The translations under genes and the position numbers were made by a program. The notes beneath the pieces are model-generated. The model saw only the letters and a list, made by a program, of their open reading frames with translations, searched no databases and was not told the DNA's origin. This document shows positions 42,367 to 46,376 of a stretch of 46,376 nucleotides of DNA, piece after piece. Every line of letters starts with the position of its first letter. Position 1 is the stretch's first letter. The stretch comes from Muribaculaceae bacterium Isolate-002 (NCI) (GTDB lineage: Bacteria > Bacteroidota > Bacteroidia > Bacteroidales > Muribaculaceae). The stretch is taken from contig SCEG01000023.1 of the NCBI GenBank assembly GCA_004102805.1, positions 1 to 46,376 of the forward strand, written 5' to 3'.

Positions 42367-43584
42367 ATGAGAGGGAATTTACTTTTAATCGTTTCTGCTG
42401 TGGCAGCCTTTCACGTTTCGGCTGCCAACAGCTTTTTTGAAAACTCCGGCAACAGTGACTCATCACGTATCACATCTGTCGACGTGCTGCTGGAGCGACT
42501 GGCCGGATTGCAGGATTATTCCGCATCGGCCACCTACAGCGTGCTCCTGCCGTCGGCCGAAAATGAGATTGTCTATGATGTGGAATTGCAGTCGGCAGCA
42601 CCGACCGATACTCTGTCGCCATGCGGCTATCTGATATCATGGAGCGTCAATGCCCCGACGGGCAAATCCGCCGGATTCACCTCTTACTCCGACGGCAACC
42701 ACTTCAGCTACTCCGACGAGCGACTGCAGGAATATCACTTCGACAACGACTCCCTGCCGTTTGTAACCGGTCGCGGCGGCGTGCAGCGCAATGCCCGATT
42801 TGCCTCCATCCTTCCGGCTTTCATTGCCGGAGAAATAGGCCGTATGACCGCCGACAGTGCATACACCTTCACATTCAATCCCGATGCATGTTATTCCGGA
42901 CACTCGGCAGTCCGTCTCGATGCCGTGGAGTCGGTCAAAGGCTATACCGCCCGCGAGCTGTCTTATATTTTCGACGCCATGACAGGCTCTCCGCTCCGCA
43001 TTTCTGTAGAGAGCAACCCCGGCTCAATTTCCGAGCAATCTGTTACAGTTGACTACGGCGTCCCTCTCGCATCACCTGTCGCCGACTTCTCCGAGGCCAC
43101 TTTGATAAGCCTTTATCCCGACGTTTTCGAACGTTTCCGTCAGGGCAGTTTCCGACTTGAAAACCTGCCCGGCACGGCAATGCCCGGCTTCTCGATGCCC
43201 ACTCCCACCGGAGAACGCTACACCTATCACCGCGGCGACCCGTTCAACCGCCCTACCGTAATCGCAGTCATCGACCCCGAAGTGGCATCTGCATCGTCAA
43301 CAGTTCAATCCATACGCGATGCCGTCAACGCCCTGCCTTCTGCCACCGACATCATCTGGGCTGTCAAATCACGCCATATCGATACTATAGAGCAGCTCCT
43401 CGGCTACGGTCTGCGCGAAGACGAGACCATACTGACCGGCGCAAACTCCATCATACGCGACTGCGGCATCACGGCGTTCCCGGCCATGATTTTCATCGAC
43501 AAGACAGGCACAATCAAATCCGTACATATCGGAGCCAACAAAAATCTTGCCGAGATTGTTATGCAGAAGGTGGCACTTATGTAA
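42367..43584 (+). CDS. Secreted protein: LolA/DUF2092-like N-terminal region plus cysteine-less thioredoxin-like domain
   Basis: 405 residues with a signal peptide (to about residue 19, FHVSA-A). The N-terminal 200 or so residues (SVDVLLERLAGLQDYSASATYSV, GYLISWSVNAPTGKSAGFTSY) resemble lipoprotein-sorting (LolA/DUF2092-like) beta-sheets; this is a weak match by eye. The C-terminal 150 residues look like a thioredoxin fold, with RPTVIAVIDPEVAS, a helix, and the cis-Pro/edge-strand signature AFPAMIFIDKTGTI. However, the CxxC position holds no cysteine. Function unknown. It lies 37 bp upstream of tpx and may be co-transcribed. Confidence 0.75.
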   Translation: MRGNLLLIVSAVAAFHVSAANSFFENSGNSDSSRITSVDVLLERLAGLQDYSASATYSVLLPSAENEIVYDVELQSAAPTDTLSPCGYLISWSVNAPTGKSAGFTSYSDGNHFSYSDERLQEYHFDNDSLPFVTGRGGVQRNARFASILPAFIAGEIGRMTADSAYTFTFNPDACYSGHSAVRLDAVESVKGYTARELSYIFDAMTGSPLRISVESNPGSISEQSVTVDYGVPLASPVADFSEATLISLYPDVFERFRQGSFRLENLPGTAMPGFSMPTPTGERYTYHRGDPFNRPTVIAVIDPEVASASSTVQSIRDAVNALPSATDIIWAVKSRHIDTIEQLLGYGLREDETILTGANSIIRDCGITAFPAMIFIDKTGTIKSVHIGANKNLAEIVMQKVALM

Positions 43585-43621
43585 AGTGCCTGTCAACCGA
43601 TTAAACTAAAATTACGATATT

Positions 43622-44131
43622 ATGGAAACTGTTTTCTTTAAAGGCACACCATGTCACACCTACGGAACAATGCCCTCCACCGGAGAAAAGGCACCATGTT
43701 TCACTCTCGTTGATCCTGACATGAAGGAACTGCGTTGCTCCGACTATTGCGGACGCCGCGTTGTCCTCAACATATTCCCGTCGCTCGACACTCCGGTCTG
43801 CGCCGCATCTGTAAGACGCTTCAATCAGCTTGCCGCCTCGCTTGACAACACATCTGTGCTGTGTGTGTCGATGGATCTCCCTTTCGCTGCCAAACGCTTC
43901 TGTTCGGCCGAAGGCATTGAGGGCGTCACTGCCGCATCTGCCTTCCGCTCGCCGATGTTCTGTGAGAAATACGGCCTCGAGATTGTCGACGGACCGCTCG
44001 CCGGACTCCTCGCCCGTGCCGTAATAATTCTTGATGAGGACCGCAAAGTAATCTACTCACAGCTCGTGGGTGAAATCACCGACGAACCTGACTACGACGC
44101 CGCAATCTCCGTCCTCAAAGGCAATAAATAA
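43622..44131 (+). CDS. tpx: Thiol peroxidase (atypical 2-Cys peroxiredoxin)
   Basis: Periplasm-tolerant or cytosolic peroxidase of the Tpx family, 169 residues. The peroxidatic Cys60 is in FPSLDTPVC and the resolving Cys94 in RFCSAEGIEG, matching the usual spacing of Tpx. APCFTLVDPDM starts the fold. No signal peptide, so it acts in the cytoplasm. Possibly shares a transcript with the upstream thioredoxin-fold gene (37 bp gap, no promoter seen). Confidence 0.95.
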   Translation: METVFFKGTPCHTYGTMPSTGEKAPCFTLVDPDMKELRCSDYCGRRVVLNIFPSLDTPVCAASVRRFNQLAASLDNTSVLCVSMDLPFAAKRFCSAEGIEGVTAASAFRSPMFCEKYGLEIVDGPLAGLLARAVIILDEDRKVIYSQLVGEITDEPDYDAAISVLKGNK

Positions 44132-44163
44132 GCGCAGGCCTTGTTGTAACAAAACTTTATACT

Positions 44164-44199
44164 GTATGGGCGCTCAGACTGTGCGCTCATACTTTTTAT
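44164..44199 (+). terminator. Terminator of tpx
   Basis: GTATGGGCGC (44164-44173) pairs with GCGCTCATAC (44183-44192) with one G-T wobble, followed by TTTTTATT. Confidence 0.85.
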
Positions 44200-44241
44200 T
44201 GGCAATTTTCCGTATTACGCCCCCGTTGCCAAGGCTACTTA

Positions 44242-45372
44242 TCAGAAGCGATTGATGATGTCGGCGATGGCATGTGCATCTTCCTGCGTCGTGCAGCTCG
44301 ATATCGGAAGTGACAGCACTGTCTCTCCTATTTCCTCGGCCTGACATGCCGCGTCGCCCGCCACTCCGTAATCCGCCCCGGCCATGCAAGGCTGCCTGTG
44401 GGGTGGCACGGCGTAATGTATATCGGTCGCCACACCTGCCTCCGAAAGATAATCTCTCAGCATGTCGCGGACGGCGCATCTCACCACATACTGGTGCCAC
44501 ACCATGTCACAGCCGCCAACCGAAGGCTTGATTATACTTTCATTATAGATTTCACGGTCATATATCCCGGCAATCATGCGCCTGTGCTCATTCTCGCGCT
44601 CAAGATAAGGCAGCTTGACATTGAGCACAGCAGCCTGCACCGGGTCAAGACGGCAATTGCCGCCGATATAGATATTATGGTAACGGTAATCGCTGCCGTA
44701 GTTTGACAAAGCCCTGACCCTTTCGGCAAGGTCACGGTCATGGGTGACAACTGCGCCTGCATCGCCCATCGCGCCTAAATTTTTTGTCGGATAGAACGAA
44801 AATGCCCCGGCATGACCGAGACCTCCGGTCATATATGTGCCCGACAGCCCTGTCGTAACGGCCCGCGCCCCTATGGCCTGCGCATTGTCTTCTATCACAA
44901 GCAGTCCGTTTCGCTCCACAAAATTCTTAAGCGACTCATCCCAGCATGCGCGCCCGTAAAGATGCACCGGCATGACGACACGCGTGCGCGGGGTCAGCGC
45001 CTCGTCAAGCCTCGATGTGTCGAGATTGAGCGTCGCGGGGTCTGCCGGAGCAAGCACCGGCCTCAGCCCTGCGTCGATGATAGCTAAAATTGAAGCGATA
45101 TACGTATTCGATGCCACTATCACCTCATCACCTTTCTCAAGATCGCCGCGGTCAACCCATGCTCTCAATATAAGCCTCAAGGCGTCGAGTCCGTTGCTCA
45201 CACCCACTGCTTCCTGTGCACCCGTCAGCTCGCAAAGGCCTGACTCCAGGCGGCGGCACTCCTCACCGCCGACATATCGGCCGGAGGCTATGACCCGTGC
45301 CACAGCCTCCTGCACCTCTGCCATATAAGGCGAGTTTATCATGCCGAGGTCAAGAAATGTATATTTCTTCAT
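44242..45372 (-). CDS. DegT/DnrJ/EryC1 PLP aminotransferase, FdtB/QdtB-type sugar 3-aminotransferase
   Basis: Transfers an amino group to a keto sugar nucleotide, here probably dTDP-3-keto-6-deoxyhexose. 376 residues, normal. The PLP Schiff-base Lys197 is in SFYPTKNLGAMGDAGA and the cofactor-binding acidic pair in EDNAQAIGA (Asp162). RVVMPVHLYGRACWDE is the family core. The start at 45372 (MKKYTFLDLGM) overlaps the upstream gene's stop (TAATG, 1 nt), so it is translationally coupled to the ketoisomerase-like gene. That coupling supports a 3-amino-3,6-dideoxyhexose pathway (Fuc3N or Qui3N). The frame is open to 45414 upstream. Confidence 0.9.
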   Translation of the reverse strand: MKKYTFLDLGMINSPYMAEVQEAVARVIASGRYVGGEECRRLESGLCELTGAQEAVGVSNGLDALRLILRAWVDRGDLEKGDEVIVASNTYIASILAIIDAGLRPVLAPADPATLNLDTSRLDEALTPRTRVVMPVHLYGRACWDESLKNFVERNGLLVIEDNAQAIGARAVTTGLSGTYMTGGLGHAGAFSFYPTKNLGAMGDAGAVVTHDRDLAERVRALSNYGSDYRYHNIYIGGNCRLDPVQAAVLNVKLPYLERENEHRRMIAGIYDREIYNESIIKPSVGGCDMVWHQYVVRCAVRDMLRDYLSEAGVATDIHYAVPPHRQPCMAGADYGVAGDAACQAEEIGETVLSLPISSCTTQEDAHAIADIINRF

Positions 45373-46262
45373 TACTGCTTGTATAATTCTTTGTAACGGG
45401 TCATCGAACGGCAATAATCATCCTCACTGTAAAGTTCGGATGTAAGCACCAGGCTCACTGAGCCCGATGAAAAATTGTCAAGCGACCGCCATATTCCGTT
45501 TGGTATATAAAGCGCCTTATACGGACGGTTGAGCGAAAACTTCCGCTCGTCAACCCCGTCGGTCAGTGTCACGTCAAACGATCCCGACGCCGCGATGATA
45601 AATTCATGAGCCTTGAAATGCGAATGCCCTCCGCGCTCCGAGTCACCGGGCACATCATAGAGATAAAACACACGCCTGACAGGAAAAATATTGTCAATAT
45701 TGTCAACGGCCGTAAGCGACCCGTTAGGATGGCAATGACGCGAAAGCTCCACAATCCTGCAATCGTCAAGACTGTGACGTGGAGAGATGTCAGACTCCCA
45801 CGACGGCGCGATGGCACTGCCTGAACCGGCTCCGACACCTTCCGACAGCAACCTGCGCCATTCTGAAAAATCTCTTACATAATCCCTCTCGTCATAACAT
45901 GTCGACGACAGCACCAGAGCTACCGAGTTGGTCGAAAAATTATCGAGCCTGCGCCACGTCATCGGAGGCACATGCACGCCATAAAACGAACGGTTAAGAT
46001 GTATCCTCTCCTCACCGTCGCCGCTGTCGACAACCACGTCAAACGAGCCCGACAGCGCCACAATCATTTCCGACGCGCTCCTGAATGCGTGTCCGTGGCG
46101 CTCCTCGCCTCCGGGCACATCATATATCCAGTACGCCCGCCTGATTTCAAACGGTATCTGCGCGCCATTCTGTATAAATGTCAGATTGCCGCGCGGATCA
46201 AATATTTTTGGCAAAGACAGCACCTCAGGTTTATTCATATACTGTAAGTCATTAGTGTCCAC
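45372..46262 (-). CDS. Tandem FdtA/QdtA-type sugar 3,4-ketoisomerase (two fused cupins)
   Basis: 296 residues, about twice the length of a normal ketoisomerase: two homologous cupin domains (about 12-140 and 158-296). Each follows the family pattern: RAYWIYDVPGG / RVFYLYDVPGD, GSFDV, a GVHVPP / ALYIPNGIWRSLDNFS stretch, and VLSSTCYDERDYVRDFSEW / VLTSELYSEDDYCRSM. The catalytic His-x-His site is intact in the second domain (GGHSH, His213 and His215). In the first it reads HGHAF (His58, but Phe60 replaces the second His). A start at 46238 is also possible. Coupled to the aminotransferase downstream. Confidence 0.85.
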   Translation of the reverse strand: MDTNDLQYMNKPEVLSLPKIFDPRGNLTFIQNGAQIPFEIRRAYWIYDVPGGEERHGHAFRSASEMIVALSGSFDVVVDSGDGEERIHLNRSFYGVHVPPMTWRRLDNFSTNSVALVLSSTCYDERDYVRDFSEWRRLLSEGVGAGSGSAIAPSWESDISPRHSLDDCRIVELSRHCHPNGSLTAVDNIDNIFPVRRVFYLYDVPGDSERGGHSHFKAHEFIIAASGSFDVTLTDGVDERKFSLNRPYKALYIPNGIWRSLDNFSSGSVSLVLTSELYSEDDYCRSMTRYKELYKQ

Positions 46263-46347
46263 TAAAAAATCATAAGAGCACTTTGAAATTATTGATATTC
46301 TGATTGTTACGGCTGATTTGCGGGCGCAACGATTTGAATTTATTTTT

Positions 46348-46366
46348 ACAGTCTGAATCAGACTGT
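46348..46366. promoter_or_regulatory. Operator-like dyad at the right edge
   Basis: ACAGTCTG-AAT-CAGACTGT is a perfect 8-bp inverted repeat about 85 nt upstream of the ketoisomerase start. Neither strand continues into a T run, so a regulator-binding site is more likely than a terminator. Nothing else is recognised in 46263-46376, and no -7 box is clear. Confidence 0.35.
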
Positions 46367-46376
46367 TATGAATAAA

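Overview
The window reads as chromosome of an anaerobic gut-type member of the Bacteroidales, most likely Muribaculaceae-like; the family assignment is inference. The support is Bacteroidetes-type promoters (TTTG/TTG, a 19-22 bp spacer, then TAnnTTTG), a Bacteroidetes serine palmitoyltransferase, a VOR/KOR-type 2-oxoacid:ferredoxin oxidoreductase, PorP/GldK-L-M-N type IX secretion (T9SS) genes, and many secreted proteins. Most of the window is ordinary core genome in short operons, with one accessory scar (a broken GH95 gene), one MITE-like palindromic element and the edge of a surface-sugar locus at the right end.

Layout. 0.3-5.7 kb: serine palmitoyltransferase, then an oxygen-defence neighbourhood (reverse rubrerythrin, nitroreductase, catalase KatA) with tRNA dehydratase TcdA. 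5.8-7.8 kb: an overlapping pair of glycosyltransferases. 7.9-10.6 kb: tRNA-Arg(CCG), uracil-DNA glycosylase, a T9SS plug-type protein and a DUF3109 protein. 10.8-14.7 kb: a secreted GH2 enzyme with a discoidin-type domain, followed by GH95 remains. 14.8-20.7 kb, minus strand: dipeptidyl peptidase III, RlmI-like methyltransferase, site-2 protease RseP and Dxr. 21-24.5 kb: a small beta-barrel protein and a FecBCD-type ABC importer. 24.6-25.5 kb: lipid kinase.

25.6-32.7 kb: a compact T9SS unit, porT-porP-gldK-gldL-gldM-gldN, encoding the outer-membrane PorP, the periplasmic ring (GldK/N), the inner-membrane motor (GldL/M) and the PorT accessory barrel. The translocon (SprA/Sov), PorV/PorU and any recognised cargo lie outside the window. 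32.9-35.6 kb: a four-gene 2-oxoacid:ferredoxin oxidoreductase operon. 35.8-40.5 kb: an MsbA-like ABC exporter, an AspT/YidE-type transporter, and TatC and TatA. 40.5-40.7 kb: the MITE-like palindrome. 40.7-44.1 kb: a TPR protein, a MINPP-type phytase, a predicted secreted protein with a cysteine-less thioredoxin-like fold, and thiol peroxidase Tpx. 44.2-46.3 kb, minus strand: an FdtB/QdtB-type sugar aminotransferase translationally coupled to a tandem FdtA/QdtA-type cupin, probably the start of a 3-amino-3,6-dideoxyhexose pathway that continues off the right edge.

No wholly new multi-gene system stands out. The best second-look items are the tandem ketoisomerase with a degenerate first active site, the palindromic element upstream of tatA, the cysteine-less thioredoxin-like protein beside tpx, the nested carbohydrate-binding domain in the GH2 enzyme, and two start codons sitting directly on their -7 boxes.
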